A DNA stretch of 64,000 bases from Exiguobacterium algae (GTDB lineage: Bacteria > Bacillota > Bacilli > Exiguobacteriales > Exiguobacteriaceae). Position 1 is the first letter of the stretch. Each line of letters opens with the position of its first letter. The notes under the pieces were generated by a model. That model did not search any database, was not told the DNA's origin, and worked only from the letters and a program-made list of their open reading frames with translations. Both the position numbers and the translations under genes were made by a program. This document shows positions 24,489 to 37,768 of the stretch, piece by piece. The stretch is taken from positions 975,849 through 1,039,848 of the forward strand of contig NZ_JACSKZ010000001.1 of assembly GCF_018617875.1 (NCBI RefSeq), in the 5' to 3' direction.

Positions 24489-26420
24489 TTATTTGACCGT
24501 TGGAAGTTGAACGAGCATCGTCGTTCCTTCCCCGATTTGGGATTGAGCAGAGATCGTGCCACCATGTCGTTCCACGATTTCTTTACAGATGGCCAGACCG
24601 AGACCCGTTCCCCGGATGTCCCGGAGATCATCAGACTGCGCGCGGTAGAACTTGTCGAATAATCGTTCCAAATCACCCGCGCCCACACCGAGACCTTCGT
24701 CCTTAAACGCAATTTGAATCGAACGGCTGTCACACGTCACATCGATCGTGATATTCCCGCCAGCAGGAGAATACTTGATGGCATTGTTCACAATGTTGGA
24801 GAACACTTGCTTCAGTCGCGCCGGGTCTCCGGCAACGAAAATCGACTCATCACAATTGAAATGGAAGAAGTGCAGCTCGGTTGACCCGGCATGGACTTCG
24901 ATGACGTCCGACAGCAAATCGAACAATCGTTCAACCGTGAATACTTCGTTCCCAATCCCCGCCTCCATCTTCTGCACATCCAATAGATCGTTGACGAGTT
25001 CTTCCAACCGTCTTGTCTCACGGCTGATCATTTGGGCATACTTCGTTCGCTTCTCCGTTTCGACTTCCCGCTTCTCCAACAGTTCGGCGAATCCTAAAAT
25101 TGATGTCAACGGCGTTCTCAGTTCGTGAGAGACCGTCGAGACCAAATCCGTCTTCAATTGATCCGTCTCCATTTCTTTCGTGATGTCCCGGGAGACGAAC
25201 ATGACACCCACACGAACTTGTTGCACCTCAATCGGCTCGGCATACATGCGAACCGTTCGTTTTCCGCCGTGCATCGTGTATGTGAACGTCTCATCGAACA
25301 GTCCTAAATTTTTCGTACGGTGTGTAAAGCGGTCCAACCCTTCCGGATCGTCGATTTCTTTATAGAACTGTTCATAGTATGGGGCTAGAGAAAACAAATC
25401 ATGCCGATCCTCAGAAGGTACCGGGCAATCATACAAATCAAACAGTGCACTGTTCCCGTACCGTTCATTCGTCGCCAGCTCGACAAACACTACGGAGTCC
25501 CGCATCGTGTGGACGATTCGTGCCGTCTTCTCACGCTCCCGATTGATTTCAACATGCTGGGCGATAAGCGATTCTGCCATGTCCGTGAACGCGCTTGCCA
25601 GCTGGCCGACTTCATTTTTCAGCGGTTTGACCGGAACGAGGGCCGCATAAGGGTCCGCTGCGAGTCGTTCACTGTTTCGAATCAACACCTGGATATGACG
25701 CGTCAATCGTATGATGTACGGTTGCATCGCCGCAAACAAGATCAGGATAGAACCAAGCAAGATGAGCAACCATAACCACTGCGCGTTTGCCAGCTGTCCG
25801 GATAAGGCGGCACGTAATGCCGTCTCCTGCCCGTCCAACGTCGTCCGGTAATCCGTGAACACCGACTCCATGTCGACGATGCTCGCGCTCATGTCCGCCG
25901 CACCGCTTGAGTTCAATTGAAATCGCGTCTGAGTAGACGTGTCATTTCTCGGCATGAACTGCCCGACCGTTTTCATTTGTAAAAACTCTTCGTCAATCTC
26001 CCCCCGCTCTTTCGACCTGACGTATTGCTCCAACGCGGGCATGACCCGTGTGGAATAGATCGTAAAGAGCAGTCGCGCATCTTCCGCAAATTGCTGTTCT
26101 TCTTTTGTATTCGCCTGTCCTTCAAACCAGGCGGTCTGTTCCTCGATGTCAGCGGCAGCCGACCGGGCCCGGTCGAGCAATGCCTGCTCCCCGAGGAGGA
26201 CGTGTCCACGCATCTCATACTGCATCGATTGCCACGTTTCAAAAAGGTTCGTGGCATGCGACCGTTGAGAACTGATTCGTTCCAATTCGGCAGTCGTCGT
26301 ATCAATCGTTCTCTGTGTATATAAATACGTCCCAATCGACGTGAGTGTAACCAACGCAATCAATAAATAAAAGACGGCAAACACTTGGCGACTGATTCGC
26401 TGTTCGATCCATTGTTTCAT
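24489..26420 (-). CDS. sensor histidine kinase, extracellular helical sensor-HAMP-PAS-HisKA-HATPase
   Basis: 643 residues. TM1 (~13-33), a long external helical region (~35-215, CHASE3-like in composition), TM2 (~217-238), HAMP, a PAS-like segment (~300-400 ending GVMFVSRDITKEME), HisKA STVSHELRTPLTSILGF, and HATPase motifs NIVNNAIKYS, KDEGLGVGAGDLERLFDKFYR and GTGLGLAIC. AAGGAAGGG precedes the ATG. It is divergent from a regulator gene across 354 bases and may be its partner. The pair is inserted between mbl and flhO, which are neighbours in B. subtilis. Confidence 0.9.
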   Translation of the reverse strand: MKQWIEQRISRQVFAVFYLLIALVTLTSIGTYLYTQRTIDTTTAELERISSQRSHATNLFETWQSMQYEMRGHVLLGEQALLDRARSAAADIEEQTAWFEGQANTKEEQQFAEDARLLFTIYSTRVMPALEQYVRSKERGEIDEEFLQMKTVGQFMPRNDTSTQTRFQLNSSGAADMSASIVDMESVFTDYRTTLDGQETALRAALSGQLANAQWLWLLILLGSILILFAAMQPYIIRLTRHIQVLIRNSERLAADPYAALVPVKPLKNEVGQLASAFTDMAESLIAQHVEINREREKTARIVHTMRDSVVFVELATNERYGNSALFDLYDCPVPSEDRHDLFSLAPYYEQFYKEIDDPEGLDRFTHRTKNLGLFDETFTYTMHGGKRTVRMYAEPIEVQQVRVGVMFVSRDITKEMETDQLKTDLVSTVSHELRTPLTSILGFAELLEKREVETEKRTKYAQMISRETRRLEELVNDLLDVQKMEAGIGNEVFTVERLFDLLSDVIEVHAGSTELHFFHFNCDESIFVAGDPARLKQVFSNIVNNAIKYSPAGGNITIDVTCDSRSIQIAFKDEGLGVGAGDLERLFDKFYRAQSDDLRDIRGTGLGLAICKEIVERHGGTISAQSQIGEGTTMLVQLPTVK

Positions 26421-26774
26421 GATTAACCCTTCCTTCAGTCAATTCTTTCGTTCCAATCTATCGAGATAACCCGTCTAGCTGTTCAAAGCAGATGATTTCC
26501 TGTACGCTAAAGAGACATTCTCTGAATAAGCAATATATCGCCAAGGTCGAGTATAACGTGTCTTTCTCACAAAAAACTCACAAGCTCTCGGTGATATACC
26601 TAATAGAAATGCTTGAAGGATGTAGCCGTCTTCTTTTCATGACTTGTTGTCAAACCTCACGACTTTGTCACCCGTCACAAAAGGCAAGGCAATCGCACGA
26701 ACGCAAGGTGTAGCACACATTTCACATCCGATGGTCTCTTCTGACCTTCACTTATAGAAAGGATGGAACCGATA
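26421..26774. other. divergent regulatory region, kinase / SARP-type regulator
   Basis: 354 bases with no credible gene. An 11-base-spaced repeat CTCACAAAAAA then CTCACAAGCTC (about 26567-26588) and a second TGTCACCCGTCACAAAAGG stretch (about 26665) could be regulator sites. No hairpin terminator or riboswitch fold was recognised. Confidence 0.4.
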
Positions 26775-27551
26775 ATGCGTACGATTTTGATTGAAGATGA
26801 GCCTTTCCTCCTTCACATGATGGAACGATTCATATACGAGGAGCCTGCTTTCGATTGGATGGGGTCGTTTTCCGATCCGATGGAAGCACTCGATTACTTG
26901 AACACACAAGAAATCGACCTCATTTTCTTAGATATTGAAATGCCACAGATAAACGGGATTGAACTGGCGAAACGCTTACCGGCGCAAACCCAGGTCGTCT
27001 TCACGACGGCGCATCGCCATTATGCAGTCGAAGCGTTTGAACTTCACGCTACCCACTACCTGCTTAAACCGATCACGTCCCAAATGATTCGTGACCTCGT
27101 TCCGCGGGTCACGAGCCGATACGAGGCGACACACCGTACGAAGCCGACGCGTTCCTGTACGATTCAATGTTTTGACCATTTTTCGGTCACAACGTCAAAC
27201 GGTGAATTTATTAAATGGCCGACACAGAAAACGGAGGAATTGTTCGCCTATATGCTCTTCCACCAGAATCAGGTCATGAACAAATGGTTGATTGCAGAGG
27301 CACTCTATCCGAACATCGACGATCCGCAACGCGCGCTCCACAATGTGTACAATCTCGTATATCGCTTGAAGAAAACGCTCACTGAATATCAAATGGACGC
27401 TTCCGTCCAAACGATGAACAACGGGTACTCGCTTCATTTAGATACTTGCCGGTGTGACTATTATGAGTGGCTCGCCGCGACAGACAAACCGTTTCCTATA
27501 TCGGAGGTCAATACGCGACTCTTTGTCGATAAAGATTATAGCTGGCATTAA
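26775..27551 (+). CDS. response regulator with SARP-like DNA-binding domain
   Basis: About 258 residues. The receiver domain (1-~120) has pocket EDE, phospho-acceptor Asp in LIFLDIEMPQINGIE (about residue 54), Thr in VFTTAHRHYAVEAFEL and Lys in YLLKPI. After a short linker, an OmpR-like winged helix of the SARP subclass (~135-225) contains KTEELFAYMLFHQNQVMNKW, IDDPQRALHNVYNLVYRLKK and a C-terminal hairpin with NNGYSL. The full bacterial transcriptional activation domain of SARPs is absent. ATG 26775 is eight bases after AAGGATGG; the ATG at 26763 lies within that site. Divergent from the kinase gene. Confidence 0.85.
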   Translation: MRTILIEDEPFLLHMMERFIYEEPAFDWMGSFSDPMEALDYLNTQEIDLIFLDIEMPQINGIELAKRLPAQTQVVFTTAHRHYAVEAFELHATHYLLKPITSQMIRDLVPRVTSRYEATHRTKPTRSCTIQCFDHFSVTTSNGEFIKWPTQKTEELFAYMLFHQNQVMNKWLIAEALYPNIDDPQRALHNVYNLVYRLKKTLTEYQMDASVQTMNNGYSLHLDTCRCDYYEWLAATDKPFPISEVNTRLFVDKDYSWH

Positions 27552-27590
27552 AAACAGGCAACTTCCTTTGATTGGAACGTTGCCTGTTTT
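27550..27590 (+). terminator. terminator after SARP-type regulator gene
   Basis: AAAACAGGCAAC and GTTGCCTGTTTT arms. Confidence 0.85.
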
Positions 27591-27623
27591 GTCATGTTTT
27601 TCGGTTATTATTCCCTGGGACAT

Positions 27624-27658
27624 GAAAACATCCCGATTCCGGCGAACAGAATCGGGAT
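27624..27658 (-). terminator. terminator after mbl
   Basis: CATCCCGATTC and GAATCGGGATG arms; on the minus strand followed by TTTTC. Confidence 0.75.
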
Positions 27659-27664
27659 GCGTCA

Positions 27665-28651
27665 TTATTTCATTTTGTCTAAATGCTCGAGCATGATGCC
27701 CGTACCGTGCGCCACGCTAAGTGTTGGTTCTTCAGCAATCATTACCGGAAGACCGACACGTTCTGCGACGAGTTGGTCGATCCCGTGAAGAAGCGAACCG
27801 CCGCCTGTCATGATGATGCCGCGGTCGATGATGTCTGCCGCGAGTTCTGGTGGTGTCTGTTCCAATACACGCTTCGTTGCTTCCACGATTTCATTCGCCG
27901 ACTCTGCCATCGCCTCACGGAGTTCCTCCGAAGTGATGGTCACTGTACGTGGCAATCCACGTACCATGTCACGTCCGCGAATATCCATCGAACCGTTACG
28001 TCCTCCCGGGAAGACCGTCGCGATTTCTTTCTTGATTTGTTCAGCCGTCCGCTCTCCGATGATGAGCTTATGCTTGTCTTTGATTGCACGGAGGATGTCC
28101 GTGTCAAAACGGTCTCCGGCGATTTTGATTGTTTCGCCACAGACGATGTCGCCCATCGAGAGGATGGCAACGTCCGTCGTCCCGCCACCGATATCGATGA
28201 TCATATGACCGACCGGCTTCCAAATATCCATGCCCGAACCGACGGCTGCCGCTTTCGGTTCCACAGCGAGGAAGACTTCTTTCGCCCCGGCTTTTTCTGC
28301 GGCTTCGCGAATCGCTTTCTCTTCAACCGGTGTCACATTCGCCGGTGTACAGATCAACATGCGAATCCCACCGAAGAAACCGCGTACGTGAATTTTTTCG
28401 ATGAAATGACGAAGCATTTCTTCTGTCGTGGCGAAGTCAGCGATGACGCCGTCACGAAGTGGACGGATGGCGACGATATCGCCCGGTGTACGGCCGACCA
28501 TTTCATACGCTTCCGTTCCGACGGCGAGCACTTTCCCTGTCGATCGTTTCATGGCAACGACAGATGGCTCATCCAATACAATTCCTTTTCCTTTGACATG
28601 AATGACAACGTTCGCTGTCCCTAAATCGATCCCGATATCTTTAGAAAACAT
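27665..28651 (-). CDS. mbl: MreB-like cell-shape actin Mbl
   Basis: 328 residues, standard MreB/Mbl length. Actin-fold ATPase motifs: DIGIDLGTANVVIHVKGKG at the start, IDIGGGTTDVAILS (phosphate 2) and IIMTGGGSLLHGID (adenosine). It assembles under the membrane and steers the elongation wall-synthesis machinery. Assigned Mbl rather than MreB because it lies downstream of murA and without mreCD. In B. subtilis spoIIID precedes mbl and is missing here. Followed by its own terminator. Confidence 0.93.
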   Translation of the reverse strand: MFSKDIGIDLGTANVVIHVKGKGIVLDEPSVVAMKRSTGKVLAVGTEAYEMVGRTPGDIVAIRPLRDGVIADFATTEEMLRHFIEKIHVRGFFGGIRMLICTPANVTPVEEKAIREAAEKAGAKEVFLAVEPKAAAVGSGMDIWKPVGHMIIDIGGGTTDVAILSMGDIVCGETIKIAGDRFDTDILRAIKDKHKLIIGERTAEQIKKEIATVFPGGRNGSMDIRGRDMVRGLPRTVTITSEELREAMAESANEIVEATKRVLEQTPPELAADIIDRGIIMTGGGSLLHGIDQLVAERVGLPVMIAEEPTLSVAHGTGIMLEHLDKMK

Positions 28652-28685
28652 GGTGTGTGGGTTCCTCCGTTCATTTCTTCATTGA

Positions 28686-28715
28686 AAAGAGCGAGAAGAG
28701 TCTCTCCTCGCTCTC
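28686..28715 (-). terminator. terminator after murA
   Basis: GAGCGAG...CTCGCTC stem with TTTTC on the minus strand, in the 81-base gap before mbl. Confidence 0.65.
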
Positions 28716-28732
28716 GAATTCATGCTAAACAA

Positions 28733-30034
28733 TTAGTTCTGGACCATTTCCTCAGCAACTTCGACTGTTCCTTCGATCCGTTCGATGTCTGCACCGAGCG
28801 CTTGAAGTTTTTTGTGGAAGTCAACGTATCCACGGTCAATATGATATAAATCTCCGACTCGTGTCTCTTCATCTGCAATGAGACCTGCTAAGACAAGAGC
28901 TGCACCAGCACGTAGGTCTGTTGAGACGACTTCTGCGCCTTGGAGACGAACCCCGCCTTTTACGATTGCTGAACGGCCTTCAATTTTAATGTCGGCGTTC
29001 ATACGACGGAATTCCTCGACGTGCATGAATCGGTTTTCAAATACTGTTTCCGTAATGACAGATGTGCCACCGGCTTTTAATACGAGCGCCATCATCTGTG
29101 ATTGCATATCCGTCGGGAAACCAGGGTGTGGCATTGTCTTCACGTCAACCGGTTTCAATTCATCCGGTGCCATAACACGCATACCTTCCGCAGTATCCTC
29201 AAATTTCACGCCCATTTCTTCCATTTTCGAAATGAGTGGGCGAAGGTGCTCACGTTCTGCACCGATGACTTCGATGTCACTTCCTGTGATCGCACCAGCG
29301 ACGAGGAATGTCCCTGCTTCGATTCGGTCAGGAATGATCGAGTGTTCTGCCCCACGAAGTGTTTCTACACCTTCGATTCGAATCGTTTCTGTACCCGCTC
29401 CACGGACATGTGCACCCATGCCGTTCAAGAAGTTCGCCAAGTCGACGATTTCCGGTTCTTTTGCAACGTTTTCGATGACCGTTGTTCCTTCAGCAAGGAC
29501 AGCTGCCATCATGATGTTTTCAGTTGCACCGACTGATGGGAAGTCCAAGTAGATCTTCGCACCTTTCAGGCGACCGTCAACAGACGCTTCGACAAAACCG
29601 TTCCCGATTACCGTCTTCGCACCCATCGCCTCGAAGCCTTTTAAGTGGAGGTCGATTGGACGTGATCCAATCGAGCATCCGCCCGGCATCGCAACACGTG
29701 CATGGCCGAGGCGTGCAAGGAGAGGTCCCATAACAAGGATTGAAGCACGCATCTTGCGAACATACTCAAGTGGCGCCTCATCTTTGATTGTGCCCGACGC
29801 GTCGACAGTAACTTCATTCTTCTCTTCATTGAACGCAACCTCTGCACCGAGGTGACGAAGTACTTTGTTAATTGTATAAACATCAGCGAGACGTGGTACA
29901 TTTTGTAGTACTGATTTTCCTTCGCTAGCTAAAAGAGTGGCAACCAATGTTTTGAGTACGGCGTTTTTTGCTCCCTCAACGCGTACAGTACCTGACAGTT
30001 TACGTCCTCCACGGACTACAATCAAATCCTTCAT
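28733..30034 (-). CDS. murA: UDP-N-acetylglucosamine 1-carboxyvinyltransferase MurA
   Basis: 433 residues. All active-site landmarks are intact: Lys-Asn in [10 protein letters not shown], catalytic Cys in [15 protein letters not shown] (about residue 117), Asp in GFPTDMQSQ, Arg in FENRFMH, and DRGY near the C-terminus. It transfers enolpyruvate from PEP to UDP-GlcNAc, the first committed peptidoglycan step, and is the fosfomycin target. This is the standard copy. The paralog at 61820 lacks several of these residues. spoIID, which follows murAA in B. subtilis, is absent. Confidence 0.95.
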   Translation of the reverse strand: MKDLIVVRGGRKLSGTVRVEGAKNAVLKTLVATLLASEGKSVLQNVPRLADVYTINKVLRHLGAEVAFNEEKNEVTVDASGTIKDEAPLEYVRKMRASILVMGPLLARLGHARVAMPGGCSIGSRPIDLHLKGFEAMGAKTVIGNGFVEASVDGRLKGAKIYLDFPSVGATENIMMAAVLAEGTTVIENVAKEPEIVDLANFLNGMGAHVRGAGTETIRIEGVETLRGAEHSIIPDRIEAGTFLVAGAITGSDIEVIGAEREHLRPLISKMEEMGVKFEDTAEGMRVMAPDELKPVDVKTMPHPGFPTDMQSQMMALVLKAGGTSVITETVFENRFMHVEEFRRMNADIKIEGRSAIVKGGVRLQGAEVVSTDLRAGAALVLAGLIADEETRVGDLYHIDRGYVDFHKKLQALGADIERIEGTVEVAEEMVQN

Positions 30035-30275
30035 ATCTCTCTTTGTCCTCCAACTTCATTGTTTTTTTATATGATGCGTCGATATCCGTTTTCCGGATGT
30101 AGGTATGTCGATTATTAGAATGGTTTGCGAAACGTGGTGTACTTGCATCAGAAGAAATTATCATAAAATCAAGCCAAATCTGATGTCAAGCTACCATGTC
30201 AGACGAATTCATCCTACATGATAAACATATAGGAGTCGTTACAGCAGGATTACAATTTTTTAAATGTTGTTTTAC

Positions 30276-30494
30276 CTACTGCATGGGTGCGAGTGCCTGT
30301 GCTAATCGGATGTACTCCAAGAAGAACTGGGCGATCAGTGAACCGAAGACGACGGCAACGAGGACGCGCAGAACAGCTGCCTGCGGACTTCTCACTTGGT
30401 TGAGCAATTTGTCCCATTTGACGGGTAAAAGAGCCCACCAGGCGACGTAAATCGCTACGACATAAATCACGAGCGATAATACGGTATTGATCAT
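30276..30494 (-). CDS. ywzB: DUF1146 small membrane protein (YwzB-like)
   Basis: 72 residues with two hydrophobic segments (VLSLVIYVVAIYVAWWALL and AVLRVLVAVVFGSLIAQFFLEYI) joined by a basic-acidic KWDKLLNQ loop, as in DUF1146/YwzB. Function unknown. Position between atpC and murA matches B. subtilis. GAGGGG precedes the ATG. It shows no terminator that I can identify downstream. Confidence 0.85.
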   Translation of the reverse strand: MINTVLSLVIYVVAIYVAWWALLPVKWDKLLNQVRSPQAAVLRVLVAVVFGSLIAQFFLEYIRLAQALAPMQ

Positions 30495-30697
30495 CGACGA
30501 TTCCCCTCTTTTCCAAAATTCGTACCATTTTTAATCATATCACGACGTGTTAGAGAAAAAAAGACCTAGTGTCTTACCGTTTGAGCGAATGGATGCATCC
30601 TATCAACTCACTTTCTCTCTTCAACCACATGCGAAAAGGGCGTCATCGGCGCAAGGCCTTTACTACATTAATTGACGCACCTTTCATATTTCAAACA

Positions 30698-31888
30698 TTA
30701 TTCTCCGGATTCGTCAAGCGTACGTGACCATCGAATCGCTTCAATGTAGTGCCGGGACCAGTCTGGAGCGTCTTCATTTACCGGTACTGTCAAGCGTTCA
30801 TAGGCGATCACGCTCTCAAGTAATTCCCGCAGCACATTGCGCTCTCCGAGTAAGGCCGCTTTGGCCATCCGTTCAATTGGTAACTCTTCGACCAAGGTCT
30901 GCATCGAGTCATCCAAGATGATATCAAGCGACGAAAAAATTCCGGTGATGAAGGCGTCAAATGGTGCCACACCCACCATTGTCTCTTCTGCAATCAATTC
31001 CATCATTTTTCCCCGGATGACACTCTGTTTAATCAATTCCTTCGACTCTGAAATTTGCATCTCACGTAGCAACATCAAATAGGACCAACGTCGCATCTCG
31101 TCTAATCCGATGCGGGCGATCGCCTGTTCGATCGAGCGAATGGTACGTCTCCCTTTTTGGTAAACCGTGTTGACCGAACGCAGCATCTTGTAAGACAAAT
31201 CGACACTTCGTTCAATTTGACCGGCGATTCGTTTAAAATTCGGCTCCGGACGGTCTAATTCTTTCAACACTTCGGTCAATGTATGTCGGAGAGGATGAAC
31301 TTCCGCCCCGTGCACGACCGTCGGACGACTGAAATAGTAGCCCTGGAACATTTTGTATCCAAGTCGCTTCGCTGTATCATATTCGCTCTTCGTTTCGATT
31401 TTCTCAGCCAAAAACTCGACACGGTGACCGAGGGCACTGATGATTTTCTTCTGTTGTTCGACCGGTGTCGCCTGATAATCAATTTTAATGATATCGGCCA
31501 GTCCAATGAGCGGACGATACTTTTCTTCAAACACAAAATCATCAAGGGCAATCGTATATCCCTTTTTCCTCAATGACCGCAACGCATCCAACACTTTCTC
31601 CGTCGGCTCAACGTGTTCGAGCACTTCGACGACGAGCGATTGCCGAGGTAATAAAGAGGGTACTTCCCCTTCAATTAGTATTTGAGGAAAGTTAATGAAG
31701 GCCCGTGTCCCTTCTGTCAGCTCACGAAAATTGAAGACGAGATAGGCGTTATGAATGACGTCAGCCGTTGCCAAAGAATCATCAACATTCTCGAAAATAT
31801 TTTTTTCGCTGCGGCGATATAACAACTCGTAGCCGCAAACGCGTAATTTTTGGTCAAAAATTGGTTGTCGCGCAACGTAAACTTTCAT
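30698..31888 (-). CDS. EAL-like plus HDOD signalling protein (YuxH type)
   Basis: 396 residues. The N-terminal EAL-like domain (~1-200) starts VYVARQPIFDQKLRVCGYELLYR, where the EAL catalytic motif is replaced by YELLYR. It keeps VEVLEHVEP and ALDDFVFEEKYRPL; catalysis of c-di-GMP hydrolysis is therefore doubtful. The C-terminal HDOD domain (~205-390) lacks HD metal residues as usual and contains RTIRSIEQAIARIGLDEMRRW. It may bind c-di-GMP or act as a scaffold in motility/biofilm signalling, alongside the GGDEF protein at 13269. Separated from atpC by a strong terminator. Confidence 0.85.
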   Translation of the reverse strand: MKVYVARQPIFDQKLRVCGYELLYRRSEKNIFENVDDSLATADVIHNAYLVFNFRELTEGTRAFINFPQILIEGEVPSLLPRQSLVVEVLEHVEPTEKVLDALRSLRKKGYTIALDDFVFEEKYRPLIGLADIIKIDYQATPVEQQKKIISALGHRVEFLAEKIETKSEYDTAKRLGYKMFQGYYFSRPTVVHGAEVHPLRHTLTEVLKELDRPEPNFKRIAGQIERSVDLSYKMLRSVNTVYQKGRRTIRSIEQAIARIGLDEMRRWSYLMLLREMQISESKELIKQSVIRGKMMELIAEETMVGVAPFDAFITGIFSSLDIILDDSMQTLVEELPIERMAKAALLGERNVLRELLESVIAYERLTVPVNEDAPDWSRHYIEAIRWSRTLDESGE

Positions 31889-31998
31889 TTTTTACTCTCC
31901 TTTACGATAGTTCCCATCTTTATTATCGGTTTTAACCCGTACATTTTCTACTATTTCCACCACTTTCCATCATCGCACGTTCTTTAGCGTTGTACCAC

Positions 31999-32036
31999 AA
32001 AAAAACTCCCACACGCTCTGGTGTGGGAGTTTTTTA
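31999..32036. terminator. terminator of the atp operon
   Basis: Perfect AACTCCCACAC / GTGTGGGAGTT stem flanked by A-run and T-run; immediately after atpC. Confidence 0.92.
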
Positions 32037-32447
32037 TTAGTCGTTCATATCGCGAATGCTTAAGCGGTTGATCGCTTTTTTGAGCGCGAGTTCCGCACGG
32101 CGGAATTCACGTTCTGAGAGCTTCGTGTCCTGAAGACGACGTTCAGCTCGAACTTTCGCCGCAGAAGCGCGATCATAGTCAATTTTATCCGCAAGTTCAG
32201 CCGTTTCAGCCAAGATCGTCACCGTATCGGGACGAACTTCCATGAAACCGCCGCTGATTGCGATCAGCGTGCGTCCACCATCTTCGTGGCGCAGTTTAAG
32301 AACTGAGACGTCGAGCGGAGTCACCATCGGTACGTGTTTCGGTAAAATACCGAGTTCACCTGTTGCCGCTTTGGCGATGACCATCCGTGCGTCCCCTTCA
32401 TAGGCTGCACCATCCGGGGTGACGACGTTGACGTGAAGAGTATTCAT
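32037..32447 (-). CDS. atpC: ATP synthase subunit epsilon
   Basis: 136 residues. N-terminal beta-sandwich ([52 protein letters not shown]) and a C-terminal two-helix region ([18 protein letters not shown]) that can inhibit the F1 motor. Last gene of the atp operon, 28 bases after atpD and directly before the operon terminator. Confidence 0.96.
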   Translation of the reverse strand: MNTLHVNVVTPDGAAYEGDARMVIAKAATGELGILPKHVPMVTPLDVSVLKLRHEDGGRTLIAISGGFMEVRPDTVTILAETAELADKIDYDRASAAKVRAERRLQDTKLSEREFRRAELALKKAINRLSIRDMND

Positions 32448-32475
32448 CGTCTAGTTTCCCCCTTCCGCGTAGGTC

Positions 32476-33906
<1,431 letters not shown>

Positions 33907-33928
33907 CTACAATCTAGAGGGCGTGCGC

Positions 33929-34792
<864 letters not shown>

Positions 34793-34822
34793 TCACCACC
34801 TTAATAGACGCTCGTCACCGGA

Positions 34823-36349
<1,527 letters not shown>

Positions 36350-36883
36350 TTACGCATTCAACAATTCACGCTCGAGGCGTGTAAGTTTCGTTTCGATCGT
36401 GTCGTCGTACGTCGTGTATCCGACCTGGACACGTAGCCCACCGATGACTTCTTCATCGACGACGTTCTTCAATTGGAGCGTCTTCCCGAGCTTCTCTCCG
36501 AAGACGAGTTCGACGTCTTTCAAATCTGTTGCCGACAACGGGTAGGCGCTTGTGACAATACCCTCTGCAATCCCACGGTAGTCATTGATATAATCGCGGA
36601 CGTAACGTGGCAATGCGCGAACCTCCGCCGCACGGTCGTTCTCGACCATGACTAGAAGTGTGTTTACGACAATCGCCGTCATATCACCAAAGCTGTCTTT
36701 TAAAAGCTGTGCAAGCTCGCTGTCACTGACTGCAGGATTCGTTAAGAGATCCATGAGTTCAGGAGTCGCGTGGAGCACTTCATCGAGCAGACGCACTTCC
36801 GCTTCGACTTGGTCGAGCGTGCCTTGTTCCCGCGCTAAGTCGAAGAGCGCTTTGGCATAGCGTTTTGCTAATGATGCGTTCAT
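36350..36883 (-). CDS. atpH: ATP synthase subunit delta
   Basis: 177 residues. N-terminal helical bundle beginning SLAKRYAKALFDLAREQG and C-terminal QVGYTTYDDTIETKLTRLERELL, typical OSCP/delta. It links the peripheral stalk to the top of F1. The ATG overlaps the atpF stop by one base (TGATG), implying translational coupling. Confidence 0.96.
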   Translation of the reverse strand: MNASLAKRYAKALFDLAREQGTLDQVEAEVRLLDEVLHATPELMDLLTNPAVSDSELAQLLKDSFGDMTAIVVNTLLVMVENDRAAEVRALPRYVRDYINDYRGIAEGIVTSAYPLSATDLKDVELVFGEKLGKTLQLKNVVDEEVIGGLRVQVGYTTYDDTIETKLTRLERELLNA

Positions 36884-37410
36884 CAGTTCGCACCTTTCGC
36901 TTTAGACAGGAAGTCTGTGACGAGGGCACGTTGTTTCGCTTCATCGCCTTTAAGGTCAGATTGAAGGACGTGGCGTGCTGCCGAAAGCGCCTGTGTGACG
37001 ACTTCGGTTTGAAGTGATTGTTTCGCAAGCTCGCGCTCACGCTCAATCGCTTTCTCTGCCTCGATTTTAATTTGTTCGGCTTCCAAACGCGCCTGCTCCA
37101 CCAAGCGTGCTTGTTCCGCTTCTGCTTGTCGACGGCTTGCGTCGAGCATTTCTTTCGACTCTGTACGCGCCGCACTGAGTGCATCACGTTGTTCGACGAC
37201 ATAGTTTTCCGCATCTTTGCGGCTCTTTTCAGCGAGTTCAATCTCGTTCGCTACATACTCTTCACGCTGTCTCATCATTCCAAGGAGTGGTCCCCAAGCA
37301 AATTTCTTCAACAGGGCCAAGAGTACGAGGAATGTGAAAATTGTAAAGATCATATCCAGAATGCGGAGGCCTTCGCCGCCAGCACCAGCTGCAATCATCA
37401 TCGTATCCAT
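36883..37410 (-). CDS. atpF: ATP synthase subunit b
   Basis: 175 residues. One N-terminal membrane helix (DMIFTIFTFLVLLALLKKFA) and a long charged coiled coil (~35-150) rich in Ala/Glu/Arg, then a C-terminal delta-binding region. Forms the peripheral stator stalk as a dimer. GAGGAGG precedes the ATG. Confidence 0.97.
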   Translation of the reverse strand: MDTMMIAAGAGGEGLRILDMIFTIFTFLVLLALLKKFAWGPLLGMMRQREEYVANEIELAEKSRKDAENYVVEQRDALSAARTESKEMLDASRRQAEAEQARLVEQARLEAEQIKIEAEKAIERERELAKQSLQTEVVTQALSAARHVLQSDLKGDEAKQRALVTDFLSKAKGAN

Positions 37411-37481
37411 GCATACCCTCCTCTTGACTAAATAAGTGAGGGAGACGCGCTCCCTCTTATGCTATTCTCGTTAACTCGGAA

Positions 37482-37724
<243 letters not shown>

Positions 37725-37768
37725 TTAAGTAAATAATTTGTTTGTAACGCTTTGGCGAGATGTCCGAA

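Noticed and set aside
27683..28624. 313-codon plus-strand reading frame antisense to mbl
   Set aside because: Shadow of a conserved gene; its translation is rich in Cys/His/Arg/Phe, and it has no ribosome site.
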